DNA from: Pinus tabuliformis
Taxonomy: Eukaryota > Streptophyta > Pinopsida > Pinales > Pinaceae
Reading direction: 5' to 3'
Assembly: GCA_031772625.1 (NCBI GenBank)
Contig: CM062808.1
Coordinates: forward strand, 138,114,605 to 138,178,604
Length of the DNA: 64,000 nucleotides
Shown here: one piece after another, positions 21,561 to 31,571 of the stretch
How positions within the stretch are numbered: position 1 is the first letter of the stretch
How the letters are laid out: the number at the start of each line of letters is the position of its first letter
Translations under genes and position numbers: made by a program
Notes under the pieces: generated by a model
Told to the model about the DNA's origin: nothing
The model's database searches: none
The model's input: only the letters and a program-made list of their open reading frames with translations

Positions 21561-21565
21561 AAAGG

Positions 21566-23317
21566 TCAAAGGTTGCATGTGAGGAAACTGAAGTAAAATA
21601 ATGGAAAATGATGAAAATAGAGACCTCATTAATAAAAATGCTTCTAAGGATCAGTTGGTAACCTTTTTTCAATTGAGTTTTGGAGCTCTCTCATTATTCT
21701 CTCTCTCTCTCTCTCACTCTTGGACACTTAGAGTTTTCTTGGAGCCATTTTGGCATTGGATCAAGAAAGGAAAAAGAAGGCAAGAGGAAGCTAAGATCAA
21801 GTAGGGAAAGGCGAGATCAAGTAGCTACAGTGGATTTCATTACATCTATCGATTTTCATTTGTATTTTCCTTGCTACATTTGGCATGTATGGTATTGCAT
21901 GTGGTTCTTTTGTTGTTGTGGCATGGTTTTTTCCATGTGTAACAGTTTTTTAAGCCTAGTCTTACCATTTTTGGATAGCCATGGTGTGATGGGGTTCTCA
22001 TGTTTTGGTTGAGTTGTATTTACGAATGGATTCAAAGCTGAGTTCAGTGGATCTTCGAAATGATATAACACATAGGACTAGTAATCTCGTGTTTTGGATA
22101 TGTGGTAAATCTTGGAGAGTGGGTCTCGGTTTAAGGCCTAGTGATCCAGGTTGGATTGCTGTAAAACCTCAAAGACTAGGAGGCTTGAAAATTCCTCATG
22201 GTGTAGGTGGAGAATCTCGTGGCATCCATGCTTGTTTGGCCTAGTGATTGAGTGGAGATCACAGTAAAGTCCGTTATGACGTGTTCATTATGTTGGCCTA
22301 TTGATTTGGGATGGATTACGGTAAAGCCCATTTTATATTGATGAGGATGATGCGGTTTAGCCTTGGTCCCTGGTTTGTTCTTTTGGTTTGATTCCTACAT
22401 TCATGCTTGGAATATGGCACGAGGGTGAATGGTTGAAGAGAGGTATGGCTCAACCATTCTATAGTCAGTTGGAACGTGGAAGTCCTATCCTCGGTTTGGT
22501 TTTTCATCATGAATTAAAGGTTATTTATCCTTGTATTTCTATGATCATTTTGATGGATTATATGTGGTCTATATGGTTGTACTTTCATGAGTATTTATGT
22601 TCTTATTATTTTGGTTATATGTGTGTTTTATGACAACAACTATGTACGGCTCTCAGCATGTCTTTACTTGTAAATGAATGGATAATGTATCTATGGTCTA
22701 ATAGATGGTAATGCAACAAATTAGATGAGGGAAAAATGGTTCTTAGCGATTCTCAGATAAGTACAAGATCCCTATATTTAATTTTGTTGGTTACACCTGT
22801 AGATTACGTGCTTCCGACATGCTTGACGAAATGTTTGTAATGGCTAGTAGGGGTCTCATTAAGGTTTTGTTTAACTTATTGTTTTTTTCATCATTGTTTC
22901 CCTATTCTTTTACTACTCCTAATTTATCATTCCATTTTGGGCAGTGACCTAGGCTCTGGGACTGAAAAAGTGGCTCAAATCCCAGGGAAGATGGCACAAA
23001 ACTGACAAAATGAGTCTCTGGATGCTGGCAGGAAAACTTTTGAGAGAGACTTTGGATTTCTGGACATTGTCATGCCTATACCGTGAGAGTGACTGAGTCT
23101 TAAGTCGATCAAAACTTTAGTAGGACCCAAGGGCAAGCTGTCTAAAGTGTTGAATTGGTACCTGAGGGTCTTGAAGCTGATGTTGAATGTCTATTTGTTA
23201 TTTTTTTCGATTCCACTTCCTTAAGGTCACACAGGAGGTCAAATCCAATAATAGTAGCCTCTCGTCGCGTGTTTACCCCAGTTGTCATGGTTACTCGGGT
23301 ATATGTGGGAGGAGGGA
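21566..23317 (+). mobile_element. G1 3' LTR, second part
   Basis: Continues the LTR interrupted at 8680, giving a total of about 1,980 bp. The last ~500 bp (from about 22800) match 2205-2724. It stops at GTGGGAGGAGGG without the final TGTTACA, so the outer end is deleted by about 7 bp and the G1 target duplication cannot be checked. A CT microsatellite lies at about 21700-21718. Open frames here (21680-22012, 22005-22244, 22388-22633) show no homology. Confidence 0.85.
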
Positions 23318-23587
23318 AAATTGGTCGTTGATGTAGTGACACCAAGCCCAAATTTCTATCTTGTACTAGTGAATGTATGAGGGCCAGTATCGCTGGTACG
23401 GGAGCCCTAGACTCTTGTATTTTATGTTGTTTAATATAAAAAATTTGGGTTGAAAAATGTAAAAATTTGTCTATATTGTGTGCATTTATAATTTATTGTT
23501 GTTTATATTTCGCTATGCAAAGTAGTTTTGTTGAAATTCTTGGTTTGGTAGCATCAAAGATTCTGAGATTCTATCCTAGACCCAAGA
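23318..23587. other. Unassigned spacer
   Basis: About 270 bp of AT-rich DNA between the G1 LTR end and a Copia-like gag fragment. I see nothing specific. Confidence 0.5.
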
Positions 23588-23827
23588 TCATGGAAATTCA
23601 ACATCCAACATTTCTTTGTTAGTTTCACAATGCTTCACATGCATGCTATCACATTTTGAAATATTATTCAAAAAAATATTTATATCCAAATCTTTAGATT
23701 TATCTTTAATTACGTACTCAACTAATAGAAAAATGTCTTCATCAATGGGAAAAATATATGAATCCAAATTCACTCTCCAAGTTGCAAATTTACCTTTATG
23801 AAGCATTAGAATTCCTTGTCGATCCAT
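23588..23827 (-). pseudogene. Copia-type gag N-terminal fragment
   Basis: Open frame of 79 codons beginning MDRQGILMLHKGKFATWRV, then LDSYIFPIDEDIFLLVEY. The MxxxxIPMLxxxNFxxWRxxL layout is typical of the start of plant Ty1/Copia Gag. A PBS-like site lies just upstream on the same strand (23898-23922), as expected. The frame ends after the first 80 residues, with no further Copia domains downstream, so this is a truncated element reading leftward. Confidence 0.6.
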
Positions 23828-23897
23828 TTCAGAAAATTTGCAAAAATTATGCCAAAATCTCCAAGATCCACTCTCTAGTGATCAAGTTACACTTGAG

Positions 23898-23922
23898 AGC
23901 CCCACTCTAATACTAATTGTTT
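23898..23922 (-). other. Degenerate Copia-type primer-binding site
   Basis: The minus strand reads AATTAGTATTAGAGTGGGGC about 75 bp upstream of the gag ATG, close to the plant TTGGTATCAGAGC PBS with two or three changes. The LTR would lie to the right of it; its outer end was not found. Confidence 0.55.
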
Positions 23923-25620
23923 GAAACTAGATCACTATTGCAGGGGGTGAATCAGTAGTGAAATCACATATAAATTTTGTCTCCAAATATTAATATTTGA
24001 ATCCATGCACAAACTGAAACACACAAAAATAGATCAGAGCATCAAAATAATCATACAACCATGAAATCAATAAGCACAATGGACAGAATTATGTCTGGTG
24101 GAAAACCCTTCCCCAAGAAAAAAACCAACTTGTTGTTGTTGCGCTTCTCAATTCTTTTATTGATTTGTTGAATAAATTTTACAGGGATCATCTCACACCC
24201 ATGAGCCAGAAGACTCGACTTATTTTCATAGTGTGTTGGCACCTATCATATAGGAAATAGTTTTTCTCACGTATCTATGAACTACCATTCGTTGAAGGTC
24301 GACACAATCAATGATCCTCGCCCAACTGCCATTGGACTATCCAATTCCTATTGGATTGAGAAATTTATCCCTTCTACAAAATCTGCGAAGTCATTGTCTA
24401 CTTTGAAGCTTCCATGCCTTCACTTCCTCCATGTGAGCCTCATTTCATATATTTTCATATTGGACTCCCAATTCACTCAACATGTTCATTGTAACAACAT
24501 AGCATCTAAGCACAATCAAATGATAATATTGTCAGCACAATCTCCAACCAAAAATCCACAAAAGTTGCAAAAAAAACTCCTCAAAATACTACTCCAATCC
24601 ACACATCATATTCTCACACACTACACCAATATGATGGTTGAAACATACTTCAACTCACTGCTACTACAATCGCAAACTGCTTCAGAAGTTTTGTGTAATA
24701 CAACTCACACAATTTTCACACTCTTCTCACACATACACACTCAACACCACAACTAGAGAATCAACCATACTAGCAATGAACTTTCTCCAATATATGGACG
24801 AACTCGAGTGCTCAAATCAACAATTACATATAACTACTAAGCTCAGCAATCTTGTTCATATGCTTGATTTGATATGGATTCAGCTCATTAACTCAATGAA
24901 CAAGTAACTCCACTAGCATTTTTGATATTTTCAACTTTAATCATCTTTTGGAGGTCCCACAAAAATTTTCGACCATAAACCGAAGAGCTATGATCAAGGA
25001 TGTCACCAAAACACAAAATTTAGTTGACCGGTGTGAGGAATGCAGAGAAAATCTTGTGAAAAACCTTGGTCGCTCCCACAACACTATCTACATGTGTTTT
25101 GAAGTCACAATCGCTTTCATGATCCTACCTCCATGCGATTGGATCTCTTAAGCCACTAAGATGAGCCCACCTCCATGAGAATGAGGCTAAAGATGAATAA
25201 AACCAATGGATCTTCAGTCTAGAACCTCTTCCAACTGATGGAACACCTTCTTCAACTCCTTCTGAGACCTCCAAACCTCTATGTCAATTTTTCAACTCAT
25301 GAAATAGGCTAAGAACAAGTAAATGACATGAAAGTCCTATTATGCCAACCTTAGTACCAAGACCAACACCTCCAACTTCTCAAACAACAACCACAACCTC
25401 TATAAACATCTCCAAGCTCCTGCAACAGCAGCATCATGTCATCAACTGTCTCCAACACTGATATTGGCACCTCCAACATAAGCAACCACAACTCAACACA
25501 TGTATCAGCTTATCAAATGTCTCCAAGACATAAAGAGGCATATGAAACACCTAGAGAAACACTCAAATCACCTACAGTAGCATCATCTCCAACCAAAAAC
25601 AACCTACCAACCTTAAACTA
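23923..25620. other. Possible LTR/leader remnant, strongly G-poor on plus strand
   Basis: About 1.7 kb. The first part is probably the LTR belonging to the Copia fragment. From about 24280 to 25620 the plus strand is A/C-rich and very poor in G, producing long but meaningless open frames full of His, Ser and Thr. No repeat boundary, TSD or domain could be defined. Confidence 0.4.
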
Positions 25621-25621
25621 A

Positions 25622-26240
25622 TCATAACATTTGGATACCATCTCTACTCAGCAACAACAACATCATGTCACAAGCAAGTTCAAATAAATTCCAATTATCA
25701 AGATGGTCATCAAGCCAAGCATCCATCACACATGCACATGACAAGAAACATCTCCCACCTATTGGCATCAATGCCAACAAATACTTTTGAACAAATCCTA
25801 TGGTATGTCCTGTAAAAATTCTTGGATGTTTTGGACCAATCCCAAGAAGCAATCCATCCAAAATTTTGTTTCTCTCTTGTAGCAGTCTTCTTTCTAGAAC
25901 ATTTGTTCGAATGGTGATTGTGCTTTCCACAATGCTCACACGGGTGAAGATTAAAACATTGATATTCACATGTCCAACTCTATCACAATGTTGTCATCGA
26001 CCAATTTGTTCTAGAACAACATCATCCAGAAATATAGCACTATGAAATTGTATAGGTTTATAAAAATCATGAATGTGAAAATATACATCCAAAACATCCT
26101 TATTATATCCCAAACTAGTTATTTTTTTGTTGTGTACAACCTCTTCCCACGGTATTCTAAAGGTTTTGGGAACTTTAAGTTTCATAGTTGTATACAAATC
26201 GTTGTCGCTCAAATTTAATTTCAGTTGTCCAAGAGTGAAA
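25622..26240 (-). pseudogene. Retrotransposon gag fragment with CCHC knuckle
   Basis: The minus strand from about 26235 reads LKVPKTFRIPWEEVVHNKKI, VYFHIHDFYKPIQFHSAIFL and DDVVLEQIGR. After a frameshift near 25975 comes FNLHPCEHCGKHNHHSNKCS, with a perfect CX2CX4HX4C zinc knuckle at 25899-25940, followed by RERQNFGWIASWDWSKTSKN. This is a nucleocapsid-type end of a plant Gag or Gag-like protein. The whole is a fragment; its parent element is unknown. It abuts the G3 extra ORF at about 26290. Confidence 0.6.
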
Positions 26241-26302
26241 AGGAATTGAGAATTTTCTAGTCATCTTCCAAGTCATATAAGCACTCGAATCTAAACCAAA
26301 CC

Positions 26303-29286
26303 CTATCCATTGGATAGCTCTGTTTCTAAGCGTTGTATGTTTGGGTCCTCCTGCAGATTGGTGAGGACCTCGAATGATTCTTCCAACGTTCTGGTGCAGT
26401 CCCTTACTGCACTGTTGATCTCCTCCATCCCCATTGTAATGGCACTGGCACGTTGTTCTCTTACCTCTGTATTAGTTGAAGGTTGCACCTTCAGCCATAA
26501 CTCTACTATCTGAAGGTTCAATTCTAGCTTAACCTTGGCCATTTCTTCTCGCGCCTCGCACACCCCTGCTACAAATCTCTCGATGCGCTCCTCGCACACC
26601 CTTGTTGCTAATCTCTGGATGCGCGCCTCGCACACACCTGCTGCTAATCTTTGGATGTGCGCCTCTACGGGTGCCTCTGCTGGGACGGCCAAATCAAGGA
26701 CCATCTGGCAGGCTTCTTTGATTACCTACACCATATTCCTATTCTGAGAGACAACCTCATCACACTGCAAGCTCAACTGCTCCATGTTGATCCTTTGCTC
26801 ACTCAACACTTGTAATGTGCGGCTCTCCCTAGCCCGCAGTTCTATAGTAATCCCATCCTATAGAACGTAGAGCATCTCCCGAGGGAGTGCAGCCATGTTG
26901 ATCCATATGCCTTTGAATGCACTGATCGTAGGCCTATCGGCCTCATTTGCTGTAACCAGTGCCCCCTCTGGCAGCACTACTATATTGGTTGTGTGAGCGC
27001 AAATCATTTCCTCAGCTGAGGTCGTCCCTACTACGAGGTTGGTCGAGACTATACCAATCTGAGGAGTGCGCACCTGAAACTCCTGAATGTGTGATCGAAG
27101 GGCCCCCAACATAATCTAGTTCTCCTCCACGAACTCCTGGAGGGCCTCCGTGGTGACGTCGTGCACCATTTCGCCTCTCTCGTGCAGATCCCCTTCAATA
27201 AGGGTGATCAAGTCAATAGACAGTTTAGAGGCTTTTACCTTCTTGCACAACCCCATCTTCTCTCTCGAACATGAGCACTTCAATAGTGTCGACGTTGTCT
27301 GTGGGTATGCGCCACCCCCTTCTACCTCTATTTCCAGCTCTTGCACCTGTGCAGGCGAAGGCGACTTATGACCCTCGCGCTTGTCGTCTGTGCTTCTACT
27401 ACGACCTTCTGTTGTTCAGTTGTTGTCTGTGCAGCGTCCCACACCTCCTATGCCTTTGCAACTGCTGCCTCTTTTCTCATTTTCTCGGCCAACTGGGCCA
27501 CTCGTAGTTTTGCCTCTTCCTTATTTTTTGCGTAGCATACTTTTTTGTTACCAACTCGGAGATATCTAGAGCACACCATTTCTTCTACCAGGCATCAAGT
27601 ATGTTGAAGATCACATCATCGGTGGCCACATACGGTAGTTTGTGCCACTTCTTTGCAGGGTCCTTGTGCGCCTTGAGGTAAATGTGATGAAAGTCCACTT
27701 TAAATTCAGCGAACCCTCGTAGGCTGTTGTAGACAGTGGGTGATAATCACGGTCTGTGGTTAATCCCCATCCTGATGTTCATATCCCTGAACACCCAGAA
27801 TATTTTGTTGTCGCGAACCCGGTGCGTGTCTTTGGTAGCCCACAGTGAAGCATACTTCGTAGCCTCTGGGAGATCCCTCTCAATCGCGAGGAATTGGCTA
27901 TCCTCAGGTAATTCTCCAGCCACAAGCACTATGGACAATAGAAGCCATGCATAGTGGAAGGCTTTCCCTTGTTCTTGTGCCTCATAGTAGTTCTCCAAGA
28001 ACTCCTTGCACAGGAATTCAGACCAAATAAACTGGACCCCCTCTATGCACTGCTCAGCAAGTGCGACCACTAGTGCGGGCACCTCATTCGCGTGGCACTT
28101 CCACATGAGCTTACCTACCAGTATCTGTGTCGCAACTCGGACAACCTTGTTGTTGATACTGGAGATTGCGTAGCCCCTCTTTTTCTTCTCCAGTTTGTAC
28201 CTTTTTTTAGTGGCATCCGCGATGGCCAAGTCACCACTTTTACCCTCTGAAATGTTTGTGAGGTCTTCTTCTTTGAATGTAAGTCAGGTAATCAAGTGGT
28301 CCGAGATAGGGATAGGCTCTTCCAGCCATAAACACCAATCATGCACTAGGCAGAGCAGCTGCATGATGACGAAGATAGTTACTGGGGCACGATGGTAATG
28401 TGGCACCCAGAGCAGGTTCAACAACCCTGCCTTTTCGACCCCACGCAACCACTTGTGCGGCTCCAACTCTGTGACTCTTATCGCGGTGTTCTTCTTCGGT
28501 TCATGAGTTGCGCAGTCTCCAAGTGAGGGATTTTCTTGTGGTCGGTGAGATCCCAATCTTCGAATTTCAAACTTAGCACCCATCCTAGTTGTGTACCTTC
28601 AAAAATGATGTCGTTCGAGAGGAGCGGAGTCTGCAGAGAGCTCTTGGTCTCATCGAGGACCTTGGGCACCTTTGCCTTCCCCTTCCGCGGAGGAATATAT
28701 ATAGGTAGCTTAGTTAGAGGGGTCGCACCCTCGGTTTCTTCCTCCATGCCCTCGTCCTCATCTTCTTATATTATGATATCCTCCAGGTCTTCTTCCTCCT
28801 CATCGGTGTCCAGAGTAACCGCTTTCCCCTTTTCCTCCATGGTCAGTTAGGTGCGCAGCGGATTTCGCGGGGACACACGTACCAAAATCATGGATTGTTC
28901 GTCTTTCTTTGGTCTCGGTGTGCATGGCGATTTAGGGATTTCTACAATAATCTTAGTGTTCTTGGGGGCATCTCTGATGGTCATGGCTTGCGCGGCTTCT
29001 TTGGCAGTCATTTCTGCGATTTCTCCGTCTTCTCTAGACGCTACCATTTCGTTAGTCCAGAAGTCTCTCAACTACTTAACTAGGTGCTCAACCAATTCTC
29101 TCCACAGGGCAAACAAGTCTTGGATCGGAATACGTAGGGCACACGATAGCTCAATTCGCAAATGACCAAGTGTTGTTTACTGGGCAGCCCTTTGCAATTT
29201 ATAGCGTCTTTTGAATTTGAATTCGGTCGTTCCCCAAGAATCTGGTTCATTAATGCTCCCTTGGTGGCAGATTTTCCCAAATCTTT
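26303..29286 (-). pseudogene. G3 large extra ORF (~1,000 codons) inside putative 3' LTR
   Basis: Reading leftward from MGKIWENLPPREH (29286): IQDLFALWRELVEHLV, LRDFWTNEMVASREDGE, an acidic linker (EEEEDLEDIII), PLTKLPIYIPPRKGKAKVPK, LEPHKWLRGVEKAGLLNLLW, then the clean 160-codon frame 27747-28229 (MAIADATKKRYKLEKKKRGY … ASLWATKDTHRVRDNKIFWV), and further broken frames with coiled-coil/Glu-rich text (26303-26704: repeated R(I/F)xxxVxGVCEAR units). A few frameshifts and about ten stops interrupt it. I recognise no catalytic domain. Similar anonymous proteins accompany gymnosperm Ty3 elements, to my knowledge. It starts ~115 bp inside the LTR start, so it may be an LTR-borne ORF. Confidence 0.6.
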
Positions 29287-29400
29287 CCCATAAAGTCTAC
29301 CTTAATTGCCTGTCGCCCGCTCCATTTGACTCAATCGAATCATTACATCATGAATAGTGACTACAATGGTCACTTTCCAGCTAACCCGCGCAGCAACACA
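28847..29400 (-). mobile_element. Start of the putative G3 3' LTR
   Basis: The minus strand reads GTGCAAGGGGGGA and then TGTGTTGCTGCGCGGG, the polypurine tract to LTR junction of G3 at 29401/29400. The 5' LTR on the right (35763 onward) ends in AACA next to a PBS, which fits a TG…CA LTR. The left end of this LTR copy is lost near 26290, so its full length cannot be measured. Confidence 0.6.
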
Positions 29401-29410
29401 TCCCCCCTTG
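29401..29410 (-). other. G3 polypurine tract
   Basis: Minus strand CAAGGGGGGA immediately upstream of TGTGTTGC. Confidence 0.7.
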
Positions 29411-29644
29411 CACGATCGCAAACCCTGTGACACTTCGCTTCTATGCGCAGCCTCTTCATCACGCAGCTCCTAGGCAAAGTATTTCATAGTCTCGTGCATC
29501 CTTTCAACTGCCTGGGGTGCTAAGACTATTCTTTCCACAGCCAGTCAGGTAGCTATGCCACCTGTATAAGGCTTCACCCAATCATTATATGATTTTTCTG
29601 GGAAAATTCTCCTTTTGACTCAACTACTTGTACTGCACAATTTA
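29411..29644 (-). other. G3 3' untranslated segment
   Basis: About 230 bp between the stop of the integrase tail and the polypurine tract, with no coding seen. Confidence 0.5.
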
Positions 29645-30004
29645 TCATTCACCACCATTTGTGATCCCCTTAGCAATACACGGTCTAATCTATGGTATTA
29701 ATTTTATCAATTCTCGACGGTAATCTTTGAAGTTATCATCACAATCGCGTGCATCCTGTTTCCCTAAAATAGTATTTTTGTCCAAAAAATCCCTTTTTAC
29801 TCCTTCATCCAACTTCTTGACTTCTTCTTCCACCATGGCGCTTTTCTCCCTCAACCGCGTTTTTTCATTAATGAGTTATTGGAGCCAACGATTATTTTGT
29901 TGAATTTCTTCATCAGGTCCCACACGTACTTCCCTAATTTCTTCCATCTGCGTGATTCTATTTTCTAAGGTCCCATGATCCTCCATGTTCGCATATGTTT
30001 CTAT
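29645..30004 (-). pseudogene. G3 integrase C-terminal tail (after the Copia insert)
   Basis: Continues the G3 frame interrupted by the Copia copy: ETYANMEDHGTLENRITQME, VGPDEEIQQNNRWLQ, a TAA, NEKTRLREKSAMVEEEVKKL, VKRDFLDKNTILGKQD, a TAG, and a final TGA at 29645-29647. The heptad-rich EEI/VEEEVKKL text suggests a coiled coil. If the insert and one duplication copy are ignored, the frame joins …HRPSPRI to ETYANM, supporting the insertion borders. Confidence 0.7.
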
Positions 30005-30454
30005 TGTAGGTTTTAACCCTGTACAGAAATTACCTGCGAATTCTTAAACAAAGAAAATAAACAATGCGAGAGAATAACCCATAAAACACATATGCACAGA
30101 GATTTTTCCCTGGATCCCAAAACCGGGACTACCAGCTTGATTTTTCATTATTTTCCTTTCAATGTTAAAATACATATTTATACATGCCAAAGCATCCAAT
30201 ACCATGGACCGAAAAACCATCGCGTCCAATACCATGTGCGAAAATCATGCACAAAACCATAGGTAGGTTCGCCCAACCTAATATAGGGTCCAAAAAAAAA
30301 AAATCTCGGGGCGCTGCCCCGAACCCCGTAGAGGGGGGCTACCCGCCCCCCCTATGACCCCCCCACTGCGCAACGAAGGGGGGCTACCGCCCCCCTCTAA
30401 CCCCCCGTTTAACTACGTAGGTTAGTCGTGGAAAGAATATAACACAACCCAACA
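30005..30454 (-). mobile_element. Copia 3' LTR
   Basis: Starts (minus) TGTTGGGTTGTG after the tract AAGTGGGAGAT and ends CCTACA. Positions about 48-150 of the LTR form a G/C-run island. A possible TATA-like ATAAATATG occurs near 30178. It opens like the solo LTR at 44576-45185 (TGTTGGGTG), so the two are probably related. Confidence 0.85.
30305..30407. repeat. GC-rich palindromic island in Copia LTR
   Basis: Successive inverted C-run/G-run pairs: GGGGCGCTGCCCC, GGGGGGCTACCCGCCCCCC and GGGGGGCTACCGCCCCCC. They should form stable hairpins, and the G-runs allow quadruplex folding. It stands out sharply from the AT-rich surroundings and has a counterpart at 45006-45088. Confidence 0.85.
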
Positions 30455-30545
30455 ATCTCCCACTTGTTGTTTTCTTTCCACAGGAGAGCTTAGTCATTTT
30501 TCCAGCCCTGAAACACCCATTTTTTCTCTACACCAAGAGAACTTC

Positions 30546-31126
30546 TCAGAGCTCACAGATTTTTGTCAATGCATCTGCAGTATTCTTCAAAGTGTCCACC
30601 TTTACCAGCAACACCTTTTTGTCTTCTATCATATCCCTCACAAAGTGATACTGAACATCAATGTGCTTTGTCTTTGAATGATAAGCAGGGTTCTTTGCCA
30701 AGAAAATTGCACTTTGGCTGTCACAGTCTATTCTTATAGCTCCCTGTACTAACCCCATACTTGAACACAATCTCTGCAACCAAACTGCTTCCTTGCTTGC
30801 ATGAGTAGCTGCCATGTATTCTGCCTCTGTAGTTGATAGTGCCACTACAGATTGTTTCTTACTCATCCAACTGACTACACCTCCAAATAGGTTAAACACA
30901 TACCCACTTGTAGATCTTCTCTGATCCAGATCTCCAGCCCAGTCTGCATCAACAAAACCATGAATATCCAACACTCTGTCCAATCCTGGTTTTCCTTGGT
31001 AGCACAAACCATAATCACTAGTGCCACGCAAATACCTGAAAACCCGCTTCACTGCTGTCCAGTGCTCCTTCCCAGGTTTTGACATAAACTTGCTCAATAC
31101 TCCCACTGCATGTGCAATGTCTGGTC
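30546..31126 (-). pseudogene. Copia RT end and RNase H (intact frame, truncated protein)
   Basis: About 194 uninterrupted codons: RPDIAHAVGVLSKFMSKPGK, HWTAVKRVFRYLRGT, GFVDADWAGDLDQRRSTSGY, VALSTTEAEYMAATHASKEA, RIDCDSQSAIFLAKNPAYHS and HIDVQYHFVRDMIEDK. The D (DADWAGD), E (TTEAEY) and D (DCDSQSAI) catalytic residues of Ty1/Copia RNase H are present. Everything N-terminal is deleted. In this genome the frame stays open upstream through the 32-bp LTR remnant into G3 integrase up to 31232, giving a chimeric 228-codon frame. It would degrade RNA in RNA:DNA hybrids if expressed; expression is doubtful. Confidence 0.9.
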
Positions 31127-31163
31127 TAGTCGTGGAAAGAATATAACACAACCCAACAGCTAT

Positions 31164-31480
31164 GCGCGGACTAGGCCTATGATAGTCCAACGAAATTATA
31201 GAGTTCATACCACAACTCAGCCTAGAAAGCATCTATCCCATCAATTTCTTGCATGTTTCCCTATAAGCCCATAGAACTGCCAGTACGCGCAGGTCCCAAT
31301 CAGTTCACTGCGCCCTACATACCTTGTTCAGGGCCTCACATACTTCATTAAAGGCTTTCGCGGGGATAACATTCTGCGCACTCATTCTTTCCACATTCTG
31401 TTGTTCCACCTTGAAGAACTGTTAGCACATTTTCCCTCCTAACCCATGCTTATAGACTATTTCTCCTAATGCGAACCTTA
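31164..31480 (-). pseudogene. G3 integrase C-terminal part (before the Copia insert)
   Basis: The minus strand reads KAFNEVCEALNKVCRAQ, a stop, TDWDLRVLAVLWAYRETCKK, a stop at 31233-31235, then RLSCGMNSIISLDYHRPSPR. The DWDxRVxxVLWAYRxTxKKLxGQxPFxLVYG wording is the conserved stretch after the integrase catalytic Glu in Ty3 elements. The catalytic core itself, RNase H and RT are absent between here and the gag region, so G3 carries a large internal deletion at about 31480-31590. Confidence 0.8.
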
Positions 31481-31571
31481 TGTGTATTCGCACAGGTTGT
31501 TTATCATGCGCCTGCACCCACCTACACAGATGTGTGCGCGGACCATCTCATCGCTTGCGTTCATCTGCCAC

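Larger units (their letters stand above)
30005..31158 (-). mobile_element. Collapsed Copia element inside G3 integrase
   Basis: 1,154 bp: 32 bp of LTR start (31127-31158), a Copia RT end plus RNase H (30546-31126), a PPT, and a 3' LTR (30005-30454, 450 bp). Flanks are GCTAT (31159-31163) and TCTAT (30000-30004), a 4/5 target duplication, and the host integrase frame is open across the site. Almost all of the 5' LTR, gag, protease, integrase and most of RT are missing, removed by one deletion from base 33 of the 5' LTR into pol. Confidence 0.85.

Noticed and set aside
24277-25621. Several plus-strand open frames of 60-159 codons rich in His, Ser and Thr
   Set aside because: The plus strand here is A/C-rich and nearly free of G, so stop codons are rare by composition. 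No domain, start context or conserved block is seen.
27150-29165. Plus-strand open frames of 60-104 codons
   Set aside because: They are shadows of the minus-strand G3 extra ORF, whose text shows the conserved blocks.
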